NCBI GenBank assembly: GCA_014706295.1
Contig: JACSVZ010000015.1
Location: forward strand, 59,393,535-59,457,534
Reading direction: 5' to 3'
Source: Lycocorax pyrrhopterus obiensis
Taxonomy: Eukaryota; Chordata; Aves; Passeriformes; Paradisaeidae
Length of the DNA stretch: 64,000 bases
Shown here: piece after piece, positions 41,930-53,187 of the stretch
Position numbering within the stretch: the first letter of the stretch is position 1
Layout of the letters: each line of letters starts with the position of its first letter
Made by a program: the position numbers and the translations under genes
Notes under the pieces: generated by a model
Told to the model about the DNA's origin: nothing
What the model saw: only the letters and a program-made list of their open reading frames with translations
Database searches by the model: none

Positions 41930-42290
41930 GATCCCTCCCTGCGCCGCCCGTCCCGCCCCTCACGTCACCCGTGCGCGCCGCCGCCCCTCCGGCAGCGCCG
42001 CCGCTCCTCCGGCCGCGGGTCAGCGCGGGGTGAGCCGGGCCGAGCGGGGCCGAACGGGGCAGGAGCGGGGGTGCCGGGCTCCGGGGTGCCGAGCGGGGCC
42101 GTGTCCCTGGGAGCCGCGGGCGTCGCGGCGCTGCCCTCCCGCAGGGAAGCGGGGCCGGCGCGGGCTGAGGCAGCGCCGCGCCCGCCGCGGGCTGACCTCC
42201 GTGGCGGCCTGGTCTCCCCCGTGCGCTCGTGGGAAAACCAAAACGCGGGGAAAAGAGCGTTCTCCTGGCGTGTTCCAAGTGAGAAGGGAG
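41930..42290 (+). promoter_or_regulatory. MRPS33: CpG-island promoter of MRPS33
   Basis: A compact GC- and CpG-rich block (GCGCGCCGCCGCCCCTCCGG, GGGTCAGCGCGGGG and others) lies 2.4 kb upstream of the MRPS33 coding exon. It is the only CpG island between TMEM178B and BRAF. It contains TCACGTCA at 41960-41967 (CRE-like, one base from the full palindrome) and CCGCCC/CCCGCC boxes. No TATA box is visible, as is usual for a housekeeping gene. Confidence 0.7.
41980..42029 (+). other. MRPS33: Probable non-coding exon 1 of MRPS33 (3' edge at a consensus donor)
   Basis: The sequence GCGGG|GTGAGC places a good splice donor at 42030-42031 inside the CpG island. The coding exon begins at an acceptor, so a leader exon must lie upstream, and this is the most likely one. 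The start is arbitrary, and other GT sites in the island cannot be excluded. Confidence 0.4.
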
Positions 42291-44305
42291 CCGTCTGAAA
42301 CAAGCTGGCGGATCGGGAATAAAAAATAACCTAGCCCAGGACGGGAAAGCTTGGCTTTGGGTGGGAGTAGGGTGCCGGGAGCACGTGGAGCGGCAGCACT
42401 GAACACTGTTTTTGGTGTAGGTGTGTTAATCCCCAGAGGGCGATCCTGAAGATATCATTGCTGGAGGTGACAATAACCAAACTGCTCTGGTCACATCTCA
42501 CAGAATTACCCTAGAGCAGGCTTTGGATAGCTCTGCCTCTTGGGAGCCTGCAGCCTTTGCTTTGCTTCTCTCTCAGACGTTCTTAGGATTAATGGAGGTC
42601 TCCAGCCTTGGCTTGGGATGTTAAGATTCCTTTAGCGATTCAAAAGAGAAAATCAGGTTCGTCAGACCACAGGTTTGCATTGTTCAGGCGCTAAAGGTAT
42701 TTTCCTTGTACGGCTGCAGTAAGTAGAGATTAAGCAAGCAGTGTGTTTGAGTCCGGTGATGAAGAGGTTGGGGGACAATTTGTTGCTTTGTCTCTGAATG
42801 TAGGAATTAGTTCTGAAACAGATGATTTAGCAAAACTTAGTGATTATTTCCTCCTGTAATAGATGCTCAAGTTGAAGTGCTGCCCTGTAATCATTTAAGA
42901 GCTTCTGTCTTCTCACACTAGGCCTACTGCCTTAGCTTGAGGTCTGTGATGCTTTGCCTTCCCATTTGTTACTTTTTTCATTATTCTCTCTTCTCAAATT
43001 ACTTGTATTATTTTCATGCTTGATATTTTTTTTCCTTCTTCCTTTAGAGTGCTTTGCTAACAGGAGTAAATCAAAGCAGGTCCTCCAATAGGCAGATATA
43101 GGTAGATGAGGTTATGAATACTTCAGATTTCTGTTATTAAACAACAGGCTCTGTGTAATCATACTGACGTGGACTTAGCACTGTCTGGCCAATTACTCTT
43201 ATCCATGCTCTTTAATTTGTTATGCTCATCTTCTGGAATCAGCTGTGCAATATATTTTAAAACAAGAATTTTAAACTTTAACCTCAGTGTAAAGCTCTTG
43301 AATGAACTTGCTTAATTTGTCTGAAGACTTATGTTATCACTCATTCAAAAATGCAAAGATACAACTTATAATACAGGATTATGGGATCCCTATTCTTGTC
43401 TAGTACAACCCATTCTGCAAAGAAAGAGTAATGAAGACTTAAAATGGGGAGGGTTCAAAAAGCTGAGAGAACACCCTTCTTATGCTACTTTAAGAGAGTG
43501 GATGTTGTTGGCAGCCTAATAACAATGGTTTTGTCTTCAGGACATTTTTGTTTTAGAGGTCTCTAGGTGAGAGATGACTAGAGAATCTAGACTAGAGAAA
43601 TGAAAAGAGAATGGGAAGCTGCTGATGGATTTTCTTGGAAAAAAGAATCTGGCATGGGAAAACTACTTTTTTCCTTTCAAAAAGCATTGTTACCATGAGA
43701 GACTGAAAAGAGAATGGAGAAAAAGCTGATGGAGATGATCAAGGAAAGGGAATTGAAATGGGAAAGATCTGTGTGATTCATATAGAGAAACATGATTTAT
43801 TTATAGGCCACTGTTGTTAGATAGATTATAACAATGTTTTAAATAGAGTGGGAAATTTTAATGAGGAAAAACTTCCAGGTTGCTTTCTCTGTATGTTCAG
43901 GTGGTGCCTTACCTTGTGCTTGCGTGCAGTTGGTGGTATGGCACAGGTGCTGATTTTGGCAGAGCTCACACTGCAATTGTTCCTGTGGCTGGAGTTTAAG
44001 GGTTGTCTTGAGCAAGCTGAGAGGGCTCTGCTAATAAACTATGCTAGCCATGGCAAATTGAGGTGCAGCATAGTTACTTTTATAGTTGGTATTGCTGTCT
44101 GTAGGCTGGGAATTGTACCTGAATTCACGTCAGTGCTCTTTATGTGCAGGATTACGTACTAAGGATTAGACTGATTTTATGCAAGGAATGTGTGATGTCA
44201 AATGAGTGATCAGTGTATGATGCATTTTTTGTTTGTTTTAACTCTGGGATAGCTTGTTCTACTCAGCCATCTTAAGAGTTGTGGCTCTTCTGTTTCCTTT
44301 TGCAG
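42030..44305 (+). other. MRPS33: MRPS33 intron 1 (in the leader)
   Basis: It runs from the putative leader donor to the acceptor TTTCCTTTTGCAG at 44305. It shows no coding potential and no recognisable repeat. The right boundary is firm and the left one is inferred. Confidence 0.5.
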
Positions 44306-44346
44306 GAAGGTCCATCTGTCTATGTGTGCCCACCGTTCCCCGGGAG

Positions 44347-44561
44347 ATGTCCAATGTTTCCAGCTATGCCCTTCGGATGGCCCGGCTGAGTGCCCAGATA
44401 TTCGGTGATGTTGTCAGGCCAACTGACTCCAAATCCATGAAGGTGGTGAAGCTGTTCAGTGAGCAGCCCCTGGCCAAGCGGGAGGAGGTGTACAACTGGT
44501 ACCCCCCTCACAACACCTACTACGCTCTCATGAAGAAACTCCGCTTCTTTGGGCTCTACAG
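44347..44561 (+). CDS. MRPS33: MRPS33, coding part of exon 2 (mitochondrial small-subunit ribosomal protein mS33), residues 1-71
   Basis: The exon begins at 44306 after a clear acceptor and has a 41-nt leader. Coding starts at [11 protein letters not shown]. It runs through [40 protein letters not shown] and LRFFGLY to a donor at 44562 (TACAG|GTACTT), with the intron after phase 2. This matches vertebrate MRPS33 closely. The protein is nuclear-encoded and is a mitochondrion-specific subunit of the 28S subunit head, with no bacterial counterpart. The start has G at -3. An overlapping upstream ATG lies 25 nt before it. The gene order with TMEM178B and BRAF is as in human. Confidence 0.95.
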
Positions 44562-46242
44562 GTACTTCCTGGGCTTGTAGGGTGGGAGCAGGACTGGACT
44601 GGGAAAGGGGTGGGTGGGAGTCTTGTTGCAGCTGTTTTCCTCAAGGGGAAGAGGAGAAATGTGTGGTTCTGAATATGGTACATATGGAAATAGGCACTTG
44701 ATTGTTGCACTGAGGGCAAGGAGAGCAAAGTGACTGCTGTCTAACTTTTACCAGAATTGAAATCTTTTGTGAGAAAGACTTGAGGTGTAGTTGTGGGCAA
44801 GGAGTTACCTAAGAAATAGTTCCTGCTTTGGCTTTGTGGGGAAGAGGAAAAAGCTTTCTCATAGACAAGAGAAGGGTCTGTAGTTCTGAATGTGGCAAAT
44901 GAATGTGCTACAAAGAGGTGATGTTAACACCAGTCCTACCATATATTTCTCAATCACTCCACAGCTAATAAATGAAATTTAGAAGAGAAGGAAAGTCTCT
45001 GTTAGGCCAGAGGGCCTTTTTATTCTTTAAAATAAATTAAGTTAAATTCAATTCAAATGTGATTTAAATAGTCTTGTTAATTCCAGCTTCATCCAAACCA
45101 GTTGTCTAATTTCTAAATTAATATCCACAGTCTGTAGCAGGGAGAATTGCACTGCTGAATAACATTAGCAGGAGTCAAATGTAGTTCTTTTACTTCAATC
45201 AGGTAGCACTGAAAAAATCCTTAAAAGTGAGGCTGCAAACCCTGTATAGTTGAAATAGATTACCTGTTGCTAGTATGACAAAACTAACCATCAGGGATTG
45301 AATCCAGGATGCTCTTGCTGTAGGTGGGTGTGCCAACACTTTCTAGAATGGCTGTTTGTTTATGCAGAAAGCCTCAATGGGATGCTAATGTTCTTTACTC
45401 TTCTTCCCCTATTAAGTTCTTTCTCTAGCTGCTCTGTATACAGAGAGTTGGTAGAGGATCAGGCTCGCAGCTCAGAAATGTGTAATGAAGAATCATAGAC
45501 TAATGGGGCCGGTAATAAATCACAAGGTTTTTGTTTCTATTTAGAGAAGTTGTGTTTAAAATAGCAGTGCAGCTATCTTAGGCCACATAGGATGCAGTTA
45601 CGATTTTTGAAAGTCACTTTGCACTAAAAAATACAGGGACAGATTAATAGAACTTATTAGAACATGATTGAGGATTAATTATCTCTGCCAGCTCCTTCAT
45701 CCTCCTTCCTGTTTCATTCTGTTATGAAGATTCTGCCAGTACTGATGCCCTCTTCATAACTCATGCCTGAAGTCACCTGAGAGCAGTGCCATGTGCTGTA
45801 ATTACTGCTCAGCATGGCCCTGTTTCCTTAGGAGCTAATGACCTGAACACAGGAACACAATGTGCTGTGGCTACACTGCTGAGCTGGATAACAAGGGGGA
45901 AATTCTTATTCTTGTCTCTTGCTGATTTTTGCATTTTACTGCTCATTTAAACAAGGGGGATCAATACATGCAATTGAAATAGTACATCTGTGCACACACC
46001 ATATGCTGCTGAAAAGGACAACCCTCTTAGTTCTGAAAGTATCAGAGGAAATCTCTCATGTTATTATTCAGTGATACTGCCAGCAATAACATGGAATGCA
46101 TTGCAGCAAGCTTCAGTATGGACTTCATCGTTAAAAAAAGTTTTGATTTTGTTTCTTTTTTATTCGCATATAGTTCAAAGAACCTTTCATATCTCTGCGT
46201 CCCAAGAAAAAGAGTAAACTTTTTTCTTTCTTCCCCATCTAG
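44562..46242 (+). other. MRPS33: MRPS33 intron 2
   Basis: It begins with GTACTT, a weak but usable donor. It ends with a long pyrimidine tract and CATCTAG at 46242. Splicing joins AG to G and restores an Arg codon (LYR-DEHQD), as in the known protein. Nothing else was recognised inside. Confidence 0.9.
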
Positions 46243-46348
46243 GGATGAGCATCAGGACTTTAAGGAGGAGATGAGACGGTTGAAAAAGCTCCGTGGGAAG
46301 GAAAAACCAAAGAAGGGGGAAGGAAAGAGAGCTCTCAAGAAGAAATAG
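46243..46348 (+). CDS. MRPS33: MRPS33, coding part of exon 3, residues 72-106 and stop
   Basis: It continues the protein as [20 protein letters not shown] and ends in a Lys-rich tail ([16 protein letters not shown]) before TAG at 46346-46348. With exon 2 this gives 321 coding bases, or 106 residues, the same length as human MRPS33. The basic tail is typical of ribosomal proteins that contact rRNA. The frame is intact, so the gene looks functional. Confidence 0.95.
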
Positions 46349-46546
46349 TGCTGTTTGAACAGTGTAACTGACTACTCTGGAAATGCTGGGGAACAGCTGG
46401 AGAAGGCTTGGCATGTGAGCTGTGTGTGGGGCACAAGAAACACACTGTGAAATAGTGGACTCCACCTTGGGAATGCACTTGGGTCTTTGAAGTTCTATTG
46501 GGTTTGAATTTCTGTACTTTAAATATACTGTATATTGTAACACAGT

Positions 46547-46552
46547 AATAAA
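46547..46552 (+). terminator. MRPS33: MRPS33 poly(A) signal
   Basis: AATAAA lies 199 bp after the stop codon and is followed by a GT/T-rich segment (CAGTGTTTTTCTTG), as expected for a cleavage site at about 46565-46580. The 3' UTR is about 0.2 kb. Confidence 0.85.
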
Positions 46553-46776
46553 AAAGTGCTCAGTGTTTTTCTTGAAACTGTTGTAGCCGTTTCAGTTTTT
46601 CTTGATCTGGAAATCTGTTTGCTTTTCATTGTCTGTTTGCTTTCTTGTATTACTACCAACGCTGTTCTGCATGAGGCCACAAAAAAACCCAAGGATTCCT
46701 GCTTCTGCTGCTGCTTGTCAATCTTACCTGTTGTAATGAGTTTCATTTCAGGTAGCTCTAGTGCTAATTTTTTTTC

Positions 46777-46807
46777 AAGTTTTTAAAAGTTTTTAAGTTT
46801 TTAAAGT
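46777..46807. repeat. AAGTTTTTAA tandem repeat
   Basis: Three imperfect copies of a 9-10 bp unit lie just downstream of MRPS33. Confidence 0.8.
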
Positions 46808-49800
46808 TGCCGTTACTGTTGTTCTCTGCTTTTCACTGGACAATACTTCCCAGACCACTGCCTGCCCACAGCACTCTCATTGTACCCTAAAGTTTTAGAT
46901 GCTACAACAGAAGAGGCTGAAATATTAATTAACTAAATCCATATAATAATGGAACTATTATATGCAATAATGAAATTTAAAATAGTTTTATTACAGTAAA
47001 CTAATTTTGATTGCCTAGAAGATATGTATGAAACACTACCTAAGATGATGAACATTTTTATTAGCCTTCAGTTGGGGTTTTATCACTAGGCTTCTTTGGT
47101 TACTAATATTACTGATCGGTGGATCTACATAAATTTGTAACAGCTCTACCTCACCAAGGTTATTAACTGAAGAGGTGCTGATTGTGTTAAAAGGTGTTTC
47201 TGGTGAGCTGCATAGTTCTCATTCAGTGTCCTTACTTCATGTTACCTGCTTTTCTAAGCTCTAAGGGAAGCTGATTTTAGGAAATCTGCAGTGTTGTGGG
47301 AGAAGCACCTGAGTTCTTACCACAGTCAAAAGAATGCTGTAGAAGTTAATATTTTATATGTATCTGCTCTGCACTGCAGTGGTAAGTTTCTTACTCTAAT
47401 TTAAAATCCTTTTAGTAACTTAGAGCTTTTGCTCAGTTCTAATGTGCTTAAGACATTTTTGTGTTCCATGTGTTGTCTGTGGGTTGTGACCCGTGATACT
47501 GAAGTACCCAGAGCCTGTGATGGGCCCTCCAAGAAGTTCTTGGTTCCTGGGACATGTGCATGCAGCTGAGGGGAAGGGGTCTGGTTCCCTTGAATTCATC
47601 TTTGGGAAGAAGGGCAGCATGGAGTTGCATAATAGGAGAGGGAATGTCCAAGTAGAAAGGTTGCTGCTGCCTGACACTGTCTGGCTGTGAGTGTGAGGGG
47701 TGAAGTTGTTCAGTTGCTTGCTTTGGTGGAGAGAAAGACCCATTCTGAACCTCTTCAGCAGAGCTACTGCAGCAGCTCTGCACAGCTCTTGATGCCCTCT
47801 AAAATTAAATCCAAGATAAATAAAAATGTTTTCCCTGCTCTTTAAGATGAAAAATCAACAGCATCTCTTCTGGTGCTGTGAAACACTTAAAGCTTTCATG
47901 GTATAAACAGGCAAGTGACCAAAAGTGTGCATGCATCAAAAAGGGAATTGTGGCTCTGTAAAGGAAGTATGCATGGCCTTAAACTTTTTGTGTGTGGGGA
48001 GACTTGGTTATGAGTACATATACAACAATACATAAAATACATCATGGTGAAACCGATGAAGTGCCTGTGAAGTAAGAGATTTGAGACAAATGGACTGAAT
48101 TGTTGATTTTCATCTTTTTTTCTGCAGCATTTACAAAAGCAAATTGATGGAGGGAATAAAAAAAATAACCCACTTTCTGAAAAAGTATAAGTACGAGAGA
48201 GGTTGCCCTGCCTAATTTTTCATGATTTTTCTTCTGTAGTACTCATTTGCTAGAACTTGACCTTTTCAAAGACTTGACCTTCCCCAAAGACTTCACCCTA
48301 AAATAATAATGACTCAGCCAGTATTGGAGCATATCCTAGTGTTAGTATAATCCATTGCTTGCTGTGAGCATTAGCATAACTATTTTGTTCCAGAAAATAC
48401 AGCCTTCTCCTCTCCATAGCTGGGATAGAAACAGGCACTTTCCTGCCTCCCTTCTAACCTGTGCTCTGTCATTTAGGAATAGGCATGCCCTGAAGAAGAC
48501 TACATTCTGTGAATCACAGAGACTAGACAGATTGGGAGCCAGTCCTGAAGCATCACACATGATATTAATGCAGTAGGTGTATCTAGAAGAGGAAGGAGAG
48601 TTCCAGCCATGTTCTGAAGGGTAAGGATAGGAACACTTATGCTTTATGCAGCTACTGGTATAGTGGTGTATCCATTTTATGTACAAATGACCAAGTTCAA
48701 TTAGATCTCTATTTTCATTTTTCCCCTTAAAATGATTTTTTTCTGTGTCTTGTTACAAGATTCACTCTTTTCCCGAGGGTATGAACTGACTGCCCTCAGA
48801 AGATGTTTAGATTGATGTTTTAATTCTTGATTGGAATAAACCTGGTTAGCTGACCTCCAAGGGACTGAGAGTAAAAACTAACCTCTTCCCAATCCTGAGC
48901 AGCTTTATTAAGTGCCACTGTTTCCTTATTTTGCAGTGCCTTAGCTATGCCTGTCTTTAATTAGACTCTGGTATGATGTATTCATAGCTGCTGAGCACTG
49001 CTGTGATAATCACAAGCTATTTTGTAAACAGGCTGACCCAGTTGCTGTATATATCCTATAGGGAGTGCAGCTATTGCCAGAACCTCTTACTCTTGCAAGT
49101 CCTGCACACAGGCAGAAGCTCACTTGCATGTGACTGTACTTTGTAATGGTGGAAGGAAAAAAACCCTGTCTTGCTTTCTGGCAGAGGTACCAGTGTGTTA
49201 AAATATATGTGCTCTGCTCAGATAAGTAGTAACTTGAAAGAAGTTTCTCCTAATGTGGAGAGAGTCTGTTTCTACTTATTAAAACAGCATGCTGAGTTTA
49301 CACAGGTCAGTGAAATGCACCTGAGTTACTCTGAGGTTTTAGATAAATGCTTTGTCTTGCTTGCCTTTGCTTCCCCAAGAGCAAAATTAGAATAATGATC
49401 ACTTAGTGAACAGCGTCATGAGGTTAAGCTGCTTCTAGGATGGAAGTTTACCCCAGGAGAACCCTGTAAAGGGCAGCTTAGTCTGGCTGTGGTAGGACTT
49501 GTAGCTCTGTGTGTTTCAGAGAGATGGTTGTATGCAACAGTTGAGGACATTTTTAACACGTAAGATAAGCTGTGGTATGTTACTTTGCTTGCTGTTCTGC
49601 TTTAAATGTTTAAAATGTCAAATGCTGAAAAAATCTTGATTTGGTCAGAAAGTAAAAATTTTAAAAATCACAGTTATTTCTTAAACTATAAATATTTTTG
49701 AAAATTTGAAGTATCTGTGTATATCTTCATCTACTACTTTGAGTTTGAAAGCTATTTTAGGATAATTAAAAAAAACAACAATCAACAAAGACTATGTTTT

Positions 49801-50370
49801 GGAAAAGTATCACAAATCTGAAAGGCTGCTTTGATGAGGGAATGACTGCTGTTTTCTGTTTTTTCTTTATTTTAAAGCAGAAAGGATAAAATGCAAGGAA
49901 AAAATGCTATGGGAATCTCAGATCAAATCCCTTAAATTCAGTTCTCTGTAACTGATTGTGGCACTTCTTGTACAATCCCTTGGCAGTAGATTCTGGAAAC
50001 AAAATCCTTCAAGGGGACATTCTCTGTTCATCATCTTGATAATGAGATGTGTGAGAGCAGAAACTCTTCCTGGTTAACCTCTTCTAGGGGCAGCATAATT
50101 TCTCTAAGCAGTCCAAACAACAATGGAAAACTCAAAGGTTCTAAAAAAAATTTAAGAGAAAAAAACGAGGTATGAGGCAAGTTAGAGAAAGCAGAAATGA
50201 AAACAATACGCTTATCATAAATCCTAGAGGTATAACTTGAATTATGTGTGTGGGCCAGCTATTTAGAATGGATCTTTCTGTGCCTGCATAGCTGGGGTTG
50301 CATGAAAAAAGGTGATTTTGTCTTTTCACTTCTTTCTTCATTCTTTTCCTCATCCTTTTCCTCAAGTGTA

Positions 50371-50391
50371 ATAATAATAATAATAATAATT
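50371..50391. repeat. (AAT)7 microsatellite
   Basis: Seven perfect trinucleotide units. Confidence 0.95.
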
Positions 50392-51477
50392 TCTTGAGAA
50401 CAGAGAGGAAGGAACAGACAGGAAAACATCTGAAAGAATTTCTTGAGAAGGCTCAGTCAGAGCAGAGCACAGTAATAATGTGTTCTAATGGGGAGGAGCA
50501 TAACTGTAGACAGATGTTAGAAGGACATCACCACACTGGCTGGGAAGTTGTTTAGGGTTGTCTAAGGGGATAAATATGAAGTCAACAGCATAATGATCAT
50601 GACATCAAAGTGTCTTTATACATACTGTGTTGAATTGTTCTGGGTGGAATACTGGGGAGAATTCCACAAAATGAAATATTTAGAAAACTGAGAAGATTCC
50701 AAGAAGGGGGTGTGGTTTATGTTGTCTGAGTCAGGCAGAGCTGGACTGAGCCAAGGGTTATAAAATACAGCACTAGGACCACTTCTCTTCTGGAACAGGA
50801 GGGGGCAGACTGGATGACCTAATACATTTTCTCATCTCATAGCTAGGTCTGTGAAAAAAAATCTCAGCAAGAGCTAAAAAAGCATTTTTATATCCATTAG
50901 GTTTTTTGTCTCTGCTTGAAAGTACTTCACTTCATCCCAGGGCTCCTAAAGCTGTTTGTAAATATTTCATAGAGTTCAGAGGGTCTCTCTCACTTCAGTT
51001 GTTGTTTCTGTGTGTCTGATGTTTGCCTCATGAGCTGCTTCAGTAAATAGGCTTTTAATGGTATTGGGAGCAAAAACCGCCTGAGGTCCAGAAAGTCTAA
51101 AAGCCATCCTACTGCCACACACCGTGGTGTGTTGCTGCAAATACGTAACCGTCATTGCATCACATTCCTCTGTTTCCACTACAGTCTTGACTGGATAAAA
51201 GTGAGTGGGGTCATTTGACTCCCACCTTTCAAAAGCAGATCTCTAAAATGTGATTCCAGGTTAAAGCATCTTCAGAAGTGGCCTCACTTTAGAAGCTGCA
51301 TAAATATTGAGTATCTGCAACTGGTATCAATGGGATTTACCTCTGTATAGCAGGTAGGTAAATCCAGTGCCAGCCTTTGGCTTGATAGTGGTCTCTTCAA
51401 GACAGGGCTGATGAAACCTCATGTCTCCAGAGACTCTGTCATGTCTGTGCATGCCAAAGGTGCTTCCCCAGTGATAT

Positions 51478-51537
51478 TCCCCAGTTGGACTCGATGATCC
51501 TTGTGGGTCCCTTCTAGCTCAGCACATTCTGTGATGA
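51478..51537 (+). mobile_element. CR1 LINE 3' end
   Basis: AGTTGGACTCGATGATCCTT, then GTGGGTCCCTTCTAGCTCAG and CACATTCTGTGATGA is the plus-strand CR1 terminus. The sequence to the left may be more of the same element but is not clear. Confidence 0.85.
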
Positions 51538-52398
51538 ACAGAGTAACGTAAGGCTGCCTGGGTGCCATGCATTGGTTTTTGCAGAGAAGAGAGCTTCAGT
51601 GGCTCCAGAACAGCCTCATCTGTGAGACACTGTGCTGGCACATGGGTGGTGCTGACTTATTTACAACCAGCAACCACTACAGACAAGGTGAGACATTTCT
51701 AATTTCTATACTTGCATGCAAAGGAGCCTGTGTGCAACAGGTAGCATCAAGCTGCTGCTCAGAGTATTTCTGGAGGAGCAACAAGCAATGAGGGTATTGC
51801 ACTGAGTATTGAACTGGCTGGTTAACAGGGAAGTTTATTGTATATTTTTTAATTATTTCTAAGATGTCAGAGTTTGTGCTGGTTTTATATTTAAGTAAAT
51901 GAGATATGACTGATGTTTCAGCTGATGTTACTCAGTATCATGTTCAGTTTGTAGGCATAGGAGCATTTAAGTGAAGGCTCCAACCTAAAGTGGTCTCAGC
52001 GTGCTTGTCTAAACTGGCACATTTATATTGGGGAAGAGCCTGGGAATGAGGCAGTGCAGATGCCACCAGACAGAGACATTTCTGGCGTGAGTGGATGCAA
52101 GGCAGTCGATGCCCAGGCTGCACATGAGGCAGCATGTGGTATCGCTTGGGTATTGTCTGTCCTGGGCCTGTTTGCTGCAACTGCTGAGCAGCAAAGTGTT
52201 GTTCATGAGCTCTAAACCTCACAAATGCTTTCTGAATCAACAGCATAAACTGAAAAGTGAAAATTAGGCTACAGAATGTCAGAGTTGTTACTGGCAACTA
52301 GAAAGTGACACTGTAGCCTCTTTATTTTTCTTCTTGTGCGCTTAGTTCTGCTTGTATGCTGTGATGTTTGCCAAAATACTGCTCTGTTGCCTGACACC

Positions 52399-52419
52399 AA
52401 TAAAGCCAACACCAATAAA
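52399..52419 (+). terminator. Twin AATAAA poly(A) signals
   Basis: AATAAA at 52399-52404 and again at 52414-52419 lie in a short duplicated word (ACACCAATAAAGC/ACACCAATAAAGC), followed by GT-rich GTGATGTGTCTCTG. This looks like a competent 3'-end signal on the plus strand. The transcript it would serve is unknown. Confidence 0.4.
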
Positions 52420-52575
52420 GCGTGATGTGTCTCTGTATTTTCAAACTCAAGTTGTTTGATAGCATCTTCAAGTTAATTAATAAATATAATTGCCCTCTGA
52501 GGACAGATAGTAGGGTATTGACTAGGCATGCAAACCACTTTAAAATAAGATGAAATGAAGATCTAAGCTGGAGTC

Positions 52576-53187
52576 TTTGTCATGGTTTCACCCCAGCTGG
52601 CAGCCAAGCCCCACACAGCCGCTCACTCACACCCCCACCAGCGGGATCAGGGAGAGAATTGGAAGGATAAAAGATGGAAAACTCGTGGGCTGAGATAAAG
52701 ACAGTTTAACAGGGAAAGCAAAAAGCTGCACACACAAGAAAAGAAAAATAAGGAATTAATTCACTGCTTCCCATGGGCAGGCAGGAGTTCAGCCATCTCC
52801 AGGAGAGCAGAGCCCCATCACATCTAACAGTTACTTGGGAAGACAAATGCCATCATTCCAAATGTGATCCTTTCTCCTTCCTCCTTGCCCTCTCGTCCTT
52901 CTTTTCTCCACCTTTATATACTGACCATGATGTCACTTGGTCTGGAACATCCCTTTAGTCAGCTGGGGTCACCTGTCCTGGCTGTGTCTCCTCCCAATCT
53001 CCCAGGCAACCCCAACTTCCTCACCAGCCTCACAAAAAGCAGAAAAGGCCTTGGCTCTGTGTAAGCCCTGCTCAGCAATAACAAAAACATCTCGATGTTA
53101 TCAACTCTGTGCTCAGCACAAATGCAAAACACAGCCCCATACCAACCACTGTGGAGAAAATTAACTCTCCTCCAGCCAAAACCAGCA
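52576..53187. mobile_element. Solo LTR of an avian endogenous retrovirus
   Basis: The block opens with TGTCATGGTTTCACCCCAGC at 52578 and ends with AACCAGCA at 53187. In between are landmarks of an LTR family I recall from many bird genomes (AACTCGTGGGCTGAGATAAA, CAGCTGGGGTCACCTGTCC, CTGGCTGTGTCTCCTCCCAA). A TTTATATA box at 52913-52920 would fit plus-strand transcription, but the orientation is not certain. The 5-bp word GAGTC flanks it at 52571-52575 and 53188-53192, a possible target duplication, though two extra bases then precede the expected TG. No internal viral genes are present, so it is a solo LTR. Its length is about 610 bp. Confidence 0.75.

Noticed and set aside
41652..42406. Several long frames across the MRPS33 CpG island
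   Set aside because: Arg/Pro/Ala-rich chance frames on both strands, with no similarity to a known protein.
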